DNA of 53,993 nucleotides from Aphanothece sp. CMT-3BRIN-NPC111 (lineage in GTDB: Bacteria; Cyanobacteriota; Cyanobacteriia; Cyanobacteriales; JAHHGU01), in the NCBI GenBank assembly GCA_019359765.1, contig JAHHGU010000032.1, positions 1 through 53,993 of the forward strand, in the 5' to 3' direction. Below are positions 1-7,992 of this stretch, in pieces. The notes below the pieces were generated by a model, which saw nothing but the letters and a program-made list of their open reading frames with translations, was not told the DNA's origin and did not search any database. The position numbers and the translations under genes are program-made. Positions within the stretch are counted from its first letter, which is position 1, and every line of letters starts with the position of its first letter.

Positions 1-53
1 ACGTTCAACTTACCAAAGTTCGGTATAAGCAATCGCAACTTTTAGTTTTACAG

Positions 54-175
54 ATATAGCAGTCGCCAAGGCTGCGCTTGGCAATCGACCTCAACCCTAT
101 GCATCCAGAAGTGCTGCTATCACTCTTCAACTGCTCAAAGCTAATTGCTAAAAGCTAACTGAAGGATTGCTATAT
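54..175. repeat. MITE-like dispersed element, copy 1
   Basis: A 122-bp element bounded by short inverted ends: ATATAGCA at 54-61 and TGCTATAT at 168-175. It shares long blocks with 13893-14006, including AGCAGTCGCCA near the left end, CCAGAAGTGCTGCT in the middle and AGCTAATTGCTAAAAGCTAA near the right end. A partial third copy lies at about 20461-20534. It has no coding capacity. The rest of 1-274 holds no recognisable gene. Confidence 0.6.
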
Positions 176-274
176 ATGGCGCTGCGTTGCTAAAAAATAT
201 CCTTCCGTTTCTGTATCCAGAAGGTAACAGTTAAATAAACCGCTGCGTGCAGTAATAAGGCTTCCCAATTTAAA

Positions 275-553
275 TTGAGAGTATGCAAATATCCCCTTGG
301 TACTATGTTTATAACCATCTCCGTTTTTATCAAAAGCGGGCTGGGCTTCGGTTCGCGGAATGAGGTTGCATTTGTTACAAAGAGAGACGGTGAAGCGGTC
401 TATATTTTAGCTATCTTTGCTGACGATCACGCCTATGCCCAAGACGGTAAAATATTTCCCAATATGTCTAGTCTAGTGTTTGACGGCAGCCAGCTACAAA
501 TTCTAGACTTGGCGGGGACTGAACCTTTGAGAAGGTCAACTTCCTTACTGTGA
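275..553 (+). pseudogene. C-terminal remnant of a class A beta-lactamase-like serine hydrolase
   Basis: The open frame encodes only the last part of a serine hydrolase. From about base 329 the product reads like the C-termini of the two complete genes downstream. KSG aligns with their KAG triad; next come a block ending YILAIF, the AYA motif and SSLVFD, matching YILAVF/AYA/SRLVFD in the neighbours. The catalytic SxxK serine and the SDN region are absent, and the first 15 or so residues have no counterpart. This is most simply a decayed third member of the local family, truncated at its 5' side close to the MITE-like element at 54-175. It probably makes no functional product. Confidence 0.7.
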
Positions 554-649
554 ACCCAGCCGCCATAATCCAGACGCACCTATTCCCCTTCAACAAAAGC
601 TTATACAGGCAGATAAGACAAAGCAAGCCTCCATAATCAGGTGTAGATC

Positions 650-2092
650 ATGAGCCATAAACCCCAACCAGAAAGGGATAAGCGTGACCAAGAGATTGCT
701 TCTCTGCAAGCCAAACTTGACCGTGCTTATCTATTGATTGAAAAGCTAACGCAGCAGAATGCTAAACTTCAAGGCCGAGTTACTTACTTAGAAAATCACT
801 ATAACCAGCAGTCTACACCGCGAGGCACTAAAATTTCTAGAGCGCCCTCAAGCAATAGGCAGCAAAGGCGGAAGCAAGGTTCAACTATGTTTAGTAGGCG
901 CATATCTAAAGACCATGCTGCTAAAGCCTCTGGGCAAAAAGTTGCTGCCATAGTGATCGCATTCACTGCCCTATTTACAATTGCTGGATTAGCAGTAAGA
1001 AGTCCGAACACCTGGCATTACGCACAATTATCTGCCAAATCATCCACGATTTGGTCACAGCTTTTTCATCTACCTTCTGCTTCGCGAGTACTTCCCCCTG
1101 GGGCTAAAGCTGGCCCACTGACCATTTCCTCTCCTCAACCAGGGGAAGAAAATCCAGAACTTGTTTACAATGTCACGGCACCTCCCCACTTTGAGCAGAG
1201 TGAAAGTTTGCAAGCACTTGTTGATGAGTTGGTTAGTCTTGCTTCTGATAAAGATCTGCCTACAAAGTATTTATCGATTACATTAATAGATACTAAAACA
1301 GGTGAAATAGCGGGCTATCAGCAAGATAGCTTTAGATATCCCGCGAGTGTAGTAAAAATGTTTTGGATGGTAGTTGGGTATGCACATATAGAAAATCGTA
1401 TTTTGGAAAATGAAGGTAATTTCAATGTAAATATTGACAAAATGATTAAACAGTCTGACAATGATGCCGCTAGCTTTATTGTTGATCAAATTACCGATAC
1501 TAAATCTCAACTAAAAATCGAAAATGAAAAGTTTAAGGATTGGCTAAATAAGCGACAATCTATTAGTAGATTCTTTCAGCCAGCCGGTTACGATAATATT
1601 AATATTAATCAAAAAGCTTTTCCTGTTTATTCTATAAATTTTCCAGAGCCTATGGGTACGGATTTGCAGATGCGGAACGTTCCCCAAGGTTCTATTCGGA
1701 ATCAGATAACCACAAATTATGCGGCTCGGCTACTGTACGAGATTTGCGTGAGTAAAGAGGCTGTTTCAGCAGCAGCAAGCGAAACAATGTGTGAATTGCT
1801 AAAAAGAGATTTGAGTTCAGAAGTGTGGAAAAAAGAGACAGGCAACTTTAACCCTATACGGGGTTTGCTAGGGGAGGGCTTAGCTGACACTAATGTTAAC
1901 TTTTATTCCAAAGCTGGCGGAACTTCTACGGATAGGCTAGATGCAGCATTGGTGATAACAGAAGATGATACAACTGCTTATATTTTGGCTGTATTTGGTA
2001 ATGATAGCGCCTACGCGGAAGACTCGGACATATTTCCTAAGATGTCTCGTCTGGTGTTTGACCAAATGAGCAATCGCAGCTTGAGTCGATAA
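650..2092 (+). CDS. Membrane-anchored class A beta-lactamase-like serine hydrolase
   Basis: A 480-residue protein. Residues 10-50 are a heptad-rich coiled coil, a basic linker follows, and residues 98-116 form one hydrophobic membrane segment. A serine beta-lactamase/PBP-type domain fills about 185-475. Visible catalytic motifs are S233-x-x-K236 (in ASVVK), S269-D270-N271, and K421-A-G in place of the usual K-T-G triad. The family hydrolyses beta-lactams or peptidoglycan stem peptides; which applies here cannot be told. The domain would lie outside the cytoplasmic membrane with the coiled coil inside. The next gene (2382-3464) is a paralogue lacking the coiled coil and anchor. The start at 650 is supported by the coiled coil beginning directly after it. 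No SEC signal cleavage site is evident. Confidence 0.8.
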   Translation: MSHKPQPERDKRDQEIASLQAKLDRAYLLIEKLTQQNAKLQGRVTYLENHYNQQSTPRGTKISRAPSSNRQQRRKQGSTMFSRRISKDHAAKASGQKVAAIVIAFTALFTIAGLAVRSPNTWHYAQLSAKSSTIWSQLFHLPSASRVLPPGAKAGPLTISSPQPGEENPELVYNVTAPPHFEQSESLQALVDELVSLASDKDLPTKYLSITLIDTKTGEIAGYQQDSFRYPASVVKMFWMVVGYAHIENRILENEGNFNVNIDKMIKQSDNDAASFIVDQITDTKSQLKIENEKFKDWLNKRQSISRFFQPAGYDNININQKAFPVYSINFPEPMGTDLQMRNVPQGSIRNQITTNYAARLLYEICVSKEAVSAAASETMCELLKRDLSSEVWKKETGNFNPIRGLLGEGLADTNVNFYSKAGGTSTDRLDAALVITEDDTTAYILAVFGNDSAYAEDSDIFPKMSRLVFDQMSNRSLSR

Positions 2093-2131
2093 GCCATTCG
2101 ATTTTAGATTTTAGATTTGTGTCGCCCACTC

Positions 2132-2196
2132 TTAGAACCTATCCGAACAGTGGTTTGAAGATATTTTTAACCACAGATAAACACAGATGAACACAG
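2132..2196. repeat. Dispersed repeat (AGAACCTATCCGAA ... AACCACAGATAAACACAGATG)
   Basis: The block AGAACCTATCCGAA followed by TTTTTAACCACAGATAAA recurs in reverse orientation at 20308-20357. The CACAGAT-rich right half also occurs reversed at 46689-46718. The intergenic stretch 2093-2381 also carries ATTTTAG heptamers at about 2101-2116. I see no gene in it. Confidence 0.6.
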
Positions 2197-2381
2197 ATAC
2201 CAGTATGTATTGGGCGACTGAAACGGATTTTTCAATATAGCCTATTAGGCTAGGTAGAAGGTTTTTCTGGCAAGAAGGAATCCTTTAACCTCAGCGATAA
2301 TATGAGCTTCAACTAAATTTGATAGTATGGGTTAGCACCCCAATAAATCCGCATCTAGGATAACTATCTGTAAAACTACCT

Positions 2382-3464
2382 ATGATTATATTCCCGCCCC
2401 CTATTTTACCTCCTGCACCACTGGTATTTTCCACCTTAGTACAAGCAGCATCACCACCTACTACCTTTCTTCAGCTAAGACAAAATCTTACAGCGCTATC
2501 CTACAACGTCACCACGCCTCCTAAACTTCAACAGAGCAAAGAGCTGCAAACAATTGTTGATGAGGTTGTTAGTTTTGCTGCTGTTAAAGGACTACCCACG
2601 GCTCCTTTATCAATTACATTAATTGATATAAAGTCCGGTGAAGTTGCCGGATATAAACAAGAGCAACTGAGGTATCCCGCCAGTGTCGTCAAATTGTTTT
2701 GGATGGCGGCAATTTACGATCAGATAGAAAAAGGTATTTTATCCAACGAACAGTCAGTTTATTCAGACCTGTATAAGATGATTCAATACTCAAATAACGA
2801 GTCATCTAGCCGTATTTTAGACAGAATTACTGACACGAAATCTGGAGGAAAGCTCCAGGGCAAAAATTACCAAAATTGGTTGCAAAAGCGTAATGGAATC
2901 AACCAAACTTTTCAATCAGCAGGCTATAAAGGCATTAATATCAACCAAAAAGTTTATCCGGTTCCTTACCTAAATCTCTATCTCCCCAAAGGGCGAGATT
3001 TGCAGATGCGGGGAAACCCCAAAAAGCCTCTGCGGAATCAGATGACCACGGCTCATGCGGCTCGACTCTTATACGAGATTGTTACTAACCAGTCTGTGTC
3101 GCCAGAAGCTAGCCAAAAAATGGCGAAATTGCTAACAAGAGATTTAAGTCAAGAAAATCGGTCAACTCCTGAAGAAGAGTTATTGTTTGGAAAGTATCTG
3201 CCAGATGATGTCTACCTGGCCTCCAAAGCCGGATGGACTTCGACAGATCAGCACGAGGCAGCATATGTATCAACGAGAGACGGTGAAACCGCCTATATTC
3301 TGGTTGTCTTTGGTAGCGATCGCGCCTACGCCCGAAACAAGGATATTCTTGCTCAAATGTCTCGTCTGGTGTTTAACCGCATGAGCGATGGTCAAAGACC
3401 CGCCTTCGGCGATACGTTGCTCCGCAACACGCTACGCGATGGTCGTTCGCGCAGCGTCCCGTAG
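2382..3464 (+). CDS. Class A beta-lactamase-like serine hydrolase (paralogue)
   Basis: A 360-residue paralogue of the product of 650-2092, clearly similar along the whole catalytic domain. Motifs are S101-x-x-K104 (ASVVK), S137-N138-N139 in place of SDN, and K282-A-G. The first 24 residues are hydrophobic and proline-rich and may act as a signal or anchor; the coiled coil of the upstream paralogue is missing. The natural end of the family lies near residue 340 (SRLVFNRMS). The last 20 or so residues and the stop codon come from a HIP1-containing dispersed repeat (about 3400-3490) that has run into the 3' end of the gene. A periplasmic peptidoglycan- or beta-lactam-hydrolysing role is inferred from the family only. 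Confidence 0.78.
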   Translation: MIIFPPPILPPAPLVFSTLVQAASPPTTFLQLRQNLTALSYNVTTPPKLQQSKELQTIVDEVVSFAAVKGLPTAPLSITLIDIKSGEVAGYKQEQLRYPASVVKLFWMAAIYDQIEKGILSNEQSVYSDLYKMIQYSNNESSSRILDRITDTKSGGKLQGKNYQNWLQKRNGINQTFQSAGYKGININQKVYPVPYLNLYLPKGRDLQMRGNPKKPLRNQMTTAHAARLLYEIVTNQSVSPEASQKMAKLLTRDLSQENRSTPEEELLFGKYLPDDVYLASKAGWTSTDQHEAAYVSTRDGETAYILVVFGSDRAYARNKDILAQMSRLVFNRMSDGQRPAFGDTLLRNTLRDGRSRSVP

Positions 3465-3492
3465 GGAAGACCCGCCTTCGGCGATCGCATTC
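3400..3492. repeat. HIP1-containing dispersed repeat forming the end of the preceding gene
   Basis: A GC-rich stretch with two copies of GACCCGCCTTCGGCGAT (at 3402-ish and 3469-ish) and the segment CGATACGTTGCTCCGCAACA. Almost the same segment occurs inside rfbB at about 29721-29757. The sequence supplies the final codons and stop of the serine hydrolase at 2382-3464. Confidence 0.65.
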
Positions 3493-3493
3493 A

Positions 3494-3880
3494 CTAAAAT
3501 CTGATCCCAACTTGCCCGTTTACTCCCCTAACCGAGTTGTAACCAACACCCAAGGTTACGTTATCTGAAGCCCCTACCTGGACACCACCTGAGTAAGCAA
3601 AACCTCCATCTTCTGAGTACAGTCCAACTCCCACATAAGGTGAAACCACTGGCACGCTAATAAATTTAAGCACATCTACTCCAGTAGCCCCGTCAGGGCC
3701 ACTTCCTAGCTCAACTCCCAAATTGAAAGCCCGCGCCCCCACAGAATAGGTGACATCGCCATCTTTTGCACCAACTGAAACCCAGGGTTGTGGTACAAGT
3801 TGACCATTAGCGGGATTTGGGGTAGATACAACTAGCAAAGATAGTGCTGTAATTAATGTTCCGGCAGATAATCTTTTCAC
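3494..3880 (-). CDS. Small secreted beta-strand-rich protein of unknown function
   Basis: A 128-residue product. Residues 1-26 form a typical signal peptide (basic MKR, hydrophobic core, cleavage near ANG-Q). The mature part is rich in Gly, Val, Ser and alternating polar/hydrophobic residues (SVGAKDGDVTYSVGAR, GVQVGASDNVTLGVGY) and ends in Phe, as outer-membrane beta-barrel strands do. At about 100 mature residues it is too short for a normal porin, so it may be a small barrel or periplasmic beta protein. I do not recognise a named family. It lies convergent with the serine hydrolase gene. Confidence 0.65.
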   Translation of the reverse strand: MKRLSAGTLITALSLLVVSTPNPANGQLVPQPWVSVGAKDGDVTYSVGARAFNLGVELGSGPDGATGVDVLKFISVPVVSPYVGVGLYSEDGGFAYSGGVQVGASDNVTLGVGYNSVRGVNGQVGIRF

Positions 3881-3992
3881 TTGGTGACACCCCTGTTTCT
3901 AGGTTGAGAATTGAGTACCACTACACCAGGCTTCAGCGCTAGCAAGGGGTAACTTAGCAAGCTTATAGAATAATGTCTCAGGAATTTTGTTC

Positions 3993-4532
3993 CTAAGCTC
4001 CGGTTCCCAACTGCCAGGTTGTAACTAAGAAGACGACAACAGCTGCGAGCGCTAACAACCCCTGAATCAAACGCCCAACCAGCGAACCCACCACAATCCC
4101 CACACCTGCCTTAAGCGCTTGCTTAGTTCTAAGTGTTAGCTCTAACTCCCGCCGGTAGAGGAACTCACCCGCGATCGCGCCCATTAATGGTCCCAGCAAT
4201 ATGCCTACTAAGGGGCCTCCAAAAGGCAAAGCTGGCAAAAATCCTAAAATACCCACAGTTAAGCCCACTATGGCTCCAATCTGCCCCCAGGAACTCGCGC
4301 CAGCACGTTGCGCCCCCCAATAAGTGGCTAAAAAATCAATGCCTATGCTGAGGAGCAAAACTACGACTGAGACTCCCAGTGCCCAACTGACACTACTAAA
4401 ACCGTAAATTGCTCCCCAGACAATAATTGCTCCCACAATCAAACTAGAGCCAGGGATGCCAGGAATTATAGCCCCAATAACGCCCACAACCATGACGGCA
4501 ACGAGCAACCAGTACACAATTGTCATGTCCAT
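3993..4532 (-). CDS. DUF456 family membrane protein
   Basis: A 179-residue, very hydrophobic protein with glycine-rich helices (VGVIGAIIPGIPGSSLI near residues 16-33, GGPLVGILLGPLMGAIAGE near 104-123), the repeated glycine-zipper pattern of the DUF456 family. Four or five membrane segments are visible. The biochemical role of the family is unknown. Its ATG at 4532 directly abuts the stop codon of the upstream gene (4533-4535), so the two are almost certainly co-transcribed and may be translationally coupled. Confidence 0.82.
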   Translation of the reverse strand: MDMTIVYWLLVAVMVVGVIGAIIPGIPGSSLIVGAIIVWGAIYGFSSVSWALGVSVVVLLLSIGIDFLATYWGAQRAGASSWGQIGAIVGLTVGILGFLPALPFGGPLVGILLGPLMGAIAGEFLYRRELELTLRTKQALKAGVGIVVGSLVGRLIQGLLALAAVVVFLVTTWQLGTGA

Positions 4533-5201
4533 TTAAATACCTGCCGGGGCAACATCATCTGAATAGCGACTGAGGGTGTCTGCGAGTTTATCAGCAATCC
4601 CCTCGATCCAATTTTCATCTTGTTTTGTATAACTGCGCGGAGCATTTGCACCCAAAATCAGCACGCCTTGGTTTCCTAGGGGCTGGCAAATAACACCCTG
4701 GGTATTTTCTGGCAGATAGTCAAATTCAATCCGTCCTGGATAAACTTTCAGGTCTACTAAATAAACGGGCTTTTGTTTGTCTAGCACACGCTTTATTATT
4801 GGCCCCGGCTGGACATCCGGCTTTACGCCTAAAATGCCTCGCCGCAATAATATTTTTCCTTGATACCAAACGACGAGCGATCGCGTTACTGTATTCGTCA
4901 GCAACAGATGCGATGCCCAGGCTAGTTCAGTTTTTAATGGCTCCGCTAGCATCGGGGCTAGTTCAAAACCCTCCTCGCCAGTCAACTCAACAGCGTCAGG
5001 GCGTTTTGGCTGTACCTGCTGCCACAGCATCCCCGTCAAAATTAACAGCGCACTTAATATCACACCCAGCGCATCAGAGCGAGCTTGAGAATCAGTCAAC
5101 TGCGGCGTCAGCAACCTGTTCATCATCAACAAGACACCGGCTAACCCACCGGCGACAAGTGGCAGACGTCGCAATACCTGATTTTGATCTTGCTTAGCCA
5201 T
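4533..5201 (-). CDS. CCB2/CCB4-like cofactor assembly of complex C protein
   Basis: A 222-residue protein. Two hydrophobic segments lie near residues 13-28 and 44-61, followed by a soluble domain of about 150 residues. The pattern (N-terminal hairpin, then EGFELAPML and a region reading VICQPLGNQGVLILG) matches cyanobacterial proteins annotated as cofactor assembly of complex C subunit B, related to plastid CCB2/CCB4. In plastids these help attach haem c(n) covalently to cytochrome b6. The assignment rests on recognition of the family, with no catalytic residue to check. It is the first gene of a pair with the DUF456 gene and lies just downstream of rpaB, a neighbourhood seen in other cyanobacteria. 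Confidence 0.7.
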   Translation of the reverse strand: MAKQDQNQVLRRLPLVAGGLAGVLLMMNRLLTPQLTDSQARSDALGVILSALLILTGMLWQQVQPKRPDAVELTGEEGFELAPMLAEPLKTELAWASHLLLTNTVTRSLVVWYQGKILLRRGILGVKPDVQPGPIIKRVLDKQKPVYLVDLKVYPGRIEFDYLPENTQGVICQPLGNQGVLILGANAPRSYTKQDENWIEGIADKLADTLSRYSDDVAPAGI

Positions 5202-5214
5202 GCTTCCAAATAGT

Positions 5215-5243
5215 TATGAGTTATGAGTTTTGAGTTTTGAGTT
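5215..5243. repeat. Heptameric tandem repeat TATGAGT/TTTGAGT
   Basis: Four successive 7-bp units (two TATGAGT, two TTTGAGT) between rpaB and the CCB-like gene. Such heptamer runs are common between cyanobacterial genes. No function is evident. Confidence 0.6.
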
Positions 5244-5327
5244 AAAAGGCCTGAAGGAGGCGCTGCGATGAAGACTTATTTAATTTCTTCAATTCAAGAC
5301 TCAACATTCAACACTCACGTACTATGT

Positions 5328-6065
5328 TCATAGTTCATCTGGCTCAATAATCCGCTGGAACAAATAGCCTGTACCTCTGGCGGTGAGAATCAACTCTGGA
5401 TTACTGGGGTCATCCTCCAACTTAGCCCGCAAGCGCGAGATGTGAACATCTACCACCCGTGTATCAACGTGGCGTTCTGGTGTATAGCCCCACACCTCCT
5501 GCAATATTTCCGAACGGGAAAAAGGTTCTCCAGAGCGGCTGACTAACAACTCCAGCAGACTAAATTCCATCCCAGTCAGCCGGATGCGCTCATCACCTTT
5601 ATAAACTTGCCGTTTATTGGTGTCAATTTTAATATTCCCCACATGGATGACACCGGAACTGGGAATTCCCGATGTACCCGTTTTGTCCACCCGCCGCAGC
5701 ACTGAACGAATCCGGGCTTCTAATTCCTTGGGGGAAAAAGGTTTGACTACATAGTCATCGGCTCCCAGTTCTAACCCGGTGATGCGGTCAGCTACATCGC
5801 CCAAAGCCGTTAGCATAATGATGGGAACATCCGATTCTTTACGCAACTCCTGACAGACACCGTAGCCATCGAGCTTGGGCATCATTACATCCAAAACAAC
5901 CAAGTCAGGCTCGGCGTTGCGAAAAGTATCTAGGGCTTCCTCTCCATCGGCAGCCGTGACGACATCGTAGCCGATCATTGACAGTCGAGTTTCCAGAATC
6001 CGACGAATGCTGGCTTCATCATCAACCACCAGGATTTTTTCTTTGTGGCTTTCCAAACTGCTCAA
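5328..6065 (-). CDS. rpaB: RpaB-type OmpR-family response regulator
   Basis: A 245-residue OmpR/PhoB-type regulator. The receiver domain (about 10-125) has the acidic pair D15-D16, phospho-acceptor D59 in LVVLDVMMPK and the lysine in VVKPFSPKEL. A winged-helix DNA-binding domain (about 140-240) follows, with RVVDVHISRLRAKLE and ARGTGYLF. These match RpaB, the essential cyanobacterial regulator of high-light and photosystem genes, known as Ycf27 in plastids. It binds HLR1 direct repeats in promoters and is normally phosphorylated by NblS/Hik33, which is not in this window. The gene is divergent from radA, with about 160 bp between them. Confidence 0.9.
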   Translation of the reverse strand: MSSLESHKEKILVVDDEASIRRILETRLSMIGYDVVTAADGEEALDTFRNAEPDLVVLDVMMPKLDGYGVCQELRKESDVPIIMLTALGDVADRITGLELGADDYVVKPFSPKELEARIRSVLRRVDKTGTSGIPSSGVIHVGNIKIDTNKRQVYKGDERIRLTGMEFSLLELLVSRSGEPFSRSEILQEVWGYTPERHVDTRVVDVHISRLRAKLEDDPSNPELILTARGTGYLFQRIIEPDEL

Positions 6066-6225
6066 CGCTCCTAGTTACTAGTATTTCTAATCGTTAATTT
6101 TTTATACCTTATCATTAAGATATCACCCAAGTGAGCTAGTTTGCAGAAGCTGAAACTCGCACCTATACTGCTTTTTATGCTTTCCTTAAATTTTCGCTGT
6201 CTTAAAATTCTATAACAATTAAGAC

Positions 6226-7776
6226 ATGGCAAAGCCTAGAATTACCTATATTTGTAACGAATGTGGAGCCGAGTCTTCACAATACTTCGGCAAGTGCCCG
6301 TCCTGCAACAGCTGGAACTCTCTGGAAGAACAGGTCACAGCAGCACCCACAGCCGTTCCTGGTCGGCCGAGTCTTCAATCTAATCATCGACCCAACGGCA
6401 AATCAGCGCCTAAAGCTCCGGCTCAGCCAAGGGTGTCTGTTAAGTTTGCGGACATAAGCGACCGACAAGTAGTGCGGTGGTCTTCTGGCTATGGTGAACT
6501 CGACCGGGTGCTGGGTGGGGGAATTGTTCCTGGCTCTTTAGTGCTAATTGGCGGCGATCCAGGAATTGGTAAATCAACGCTACTGCTTCAGGTGGCCAAT
6601 GGATTGGCTCACAATTATCGTATCCTCTATGTCTGTGCAGAAGAATCAGGTCAGCAAGTGAAGCTGCGAGCTTCTCGCTTAGGTGTTGGTACTCCTGCTA
6701 CTCCCCTAGTCAATGAGGGTACCCCGATTGAGGCTGAGGTGATGGAGGAAACCTCAGTTGCTCTGGAGAAAAACTCTAGTGTGGATGAGCCGAATTTATA
6801 TGTGCTACCGGAAACAGACTTAGAAGAGATATTGAAGGAGTTAGAATCTCTAAAACCCCATGTGGCGGTAATTGACAGTATCCAGACTATTTATTTTCCG
6901 GCTATGGCATCGGCTCCAGGTTCGGTGGCTCAAGTGCGAGAATGTACCTCGGCGTTGATGCGGATGGCGAAGCGGGAGGATATCACACTGTTGATTGTGG
7001 GTCACGTCACAAAGGAAGGCGCGATCGCCGGGCCGAAAGTACTGGAACACCTTGTAGATACAGTATTGTATTTTGAAGGCGATCGCTTTGCTTCTCATCG
7101 GCTACTGCGCTCAGTTAAAAACCGCTTTGGTGCAACTCACGAAATCGGCGTATTTGAAATGGCAGACAGGGGTTTGCGAGAAGTGCCGAATCCCTCGGAG
7201 CTATTTTTAGGCAACCGCGATGAAATAGCCCCCGGTACCGCTATCGTAGTGGCCTGTGAAGGTACTCGCCCAATTGTGGTAGAACTGCAAGCGCTGGTAA
7301 GTCCCACTAGCTACACTTCCCCCCGCCGCTCAACTACTGGCGTTGACTACAACCGACTGCTGCAAATTCTGGCAGTATTGGAAAAAAGAGTTGGTATTCC
7401 TTTGTCTAAATTAGATGCTTATGTTGCCTCTGCTGGTGGTTTACATGTGGAAGAACCGGCAGTGGATTTGGGGATTGCGATCGCCGTTGTTGCTTCTTTC
7501 CGCGATCGCATCGTCGATCCAGGCACGGTTCTGATTGGCGAAGTTGGCTTAGGCGGGCAAGTTAGGGCAGTTTCTCAGATGGAACTGCGACTAAAAGAAG
7601 CTGCTAAGCTAGGCTTTAAAAAAGCGATCGTCCCCAAAGGGCAAACCTTTCCAGACTTGGGTTTAGAAATTATCCACGTTGCCAAGGTGATAGATGCGAT
7701 CGTTGCCGCTATTCCTGCTCAACCTAGTTTTGGCACCGACCCTGATGATGAGGAGAACACGGCATTCGGGGGCTAA
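6226..7776 (+). CDS. radA: DNA repair protein RadA
   Basis: A 516-residue RadA/Sms protein. Order of domains: a C4 zinc finger (C10-C13...C24-C27), a RecA-like ATPase with Walker A at 109-118 (GGDPGIGKST), the RadA-specific KNRFG motif at 298-302, and a C-terminal Lon-protease-like domain with GGLHVEEPAVDLGIA. RadA is a DnaB-type helicase that drives branch migration during homologous recombination. Between the Walker A region and the Walker B strand (AVIDSIQT) there is an acidic insertion, about residues 150-195, common in cyanobacterial RadA. The length is slightly above the usual 450-460 because of it. Confidence 0.95.
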   Translation: MAKPRITYICNECGAESSQYFGKCPSCNSWNSLEEQVTAAPTAVPGRPSLQSNHRPNGKSAPKAPAQPRVSVKFADISDRQVVRWSSGYGELDRVLGGGIVPGSLVLIGGDPGIGKSTLLLQVANGLAHNYRILYVCAEESGQQVKLRASRLGVGTPATPLVNEGTPIEAEVMEETSVALEKNSSVDEPNLYVLPETDLEEILKELESLKPHVAVIDSIQTIYFPAMASAPGSVAQVRECTSALMRMAKREDITLLIVGHVTKEGAIAGPKVLEHLVDTVLYFEGDRFASHRLLRSVKNRFGATHEIGVFEMADRGLREVPNPSELFLGNRDEIAPGTAIVVACEGTRPIVVELQALVSPTSYTSPRRSTTGVDYNRLLQILAVLEKRVGIPLSKLDAYVASAGGLHVEEPAVDLGIAIAVVASFRDRIVDPGTVLIGEVGLGGQVRAVSQMELRLKEAAKLGFKKAIVPKGQTFPDLGLEIIHVAKVIDAIVAAIPAQPSFGTDPDDEENTAFGG

Positions 7777-7992
7777 TCTGCTCACAAGTAAATCCTTCCC
7801 CACATCAAAAACATCCCGCCACTTGAGCGCCGCGAGCGCATCTCCAGTCATACCAAATTTGCACTTTTTCACCGTAAAATTCGCGTATCAGCTTAGCAGC
7901 AATTCATGGGAGCTATACAGCTTACCAGTTAAATTAAATATGGCTCTCGATTACACATAGTAGCTTTTTTCGTTAAGTTCGCTAATGCAATT

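Noticed and set aside
4799..5197. 132-residue frame opposite the CCB2/CCB4-like gene
   Set aside because: A shadow of a well-supported gene on the other strand, with no domain of its own.
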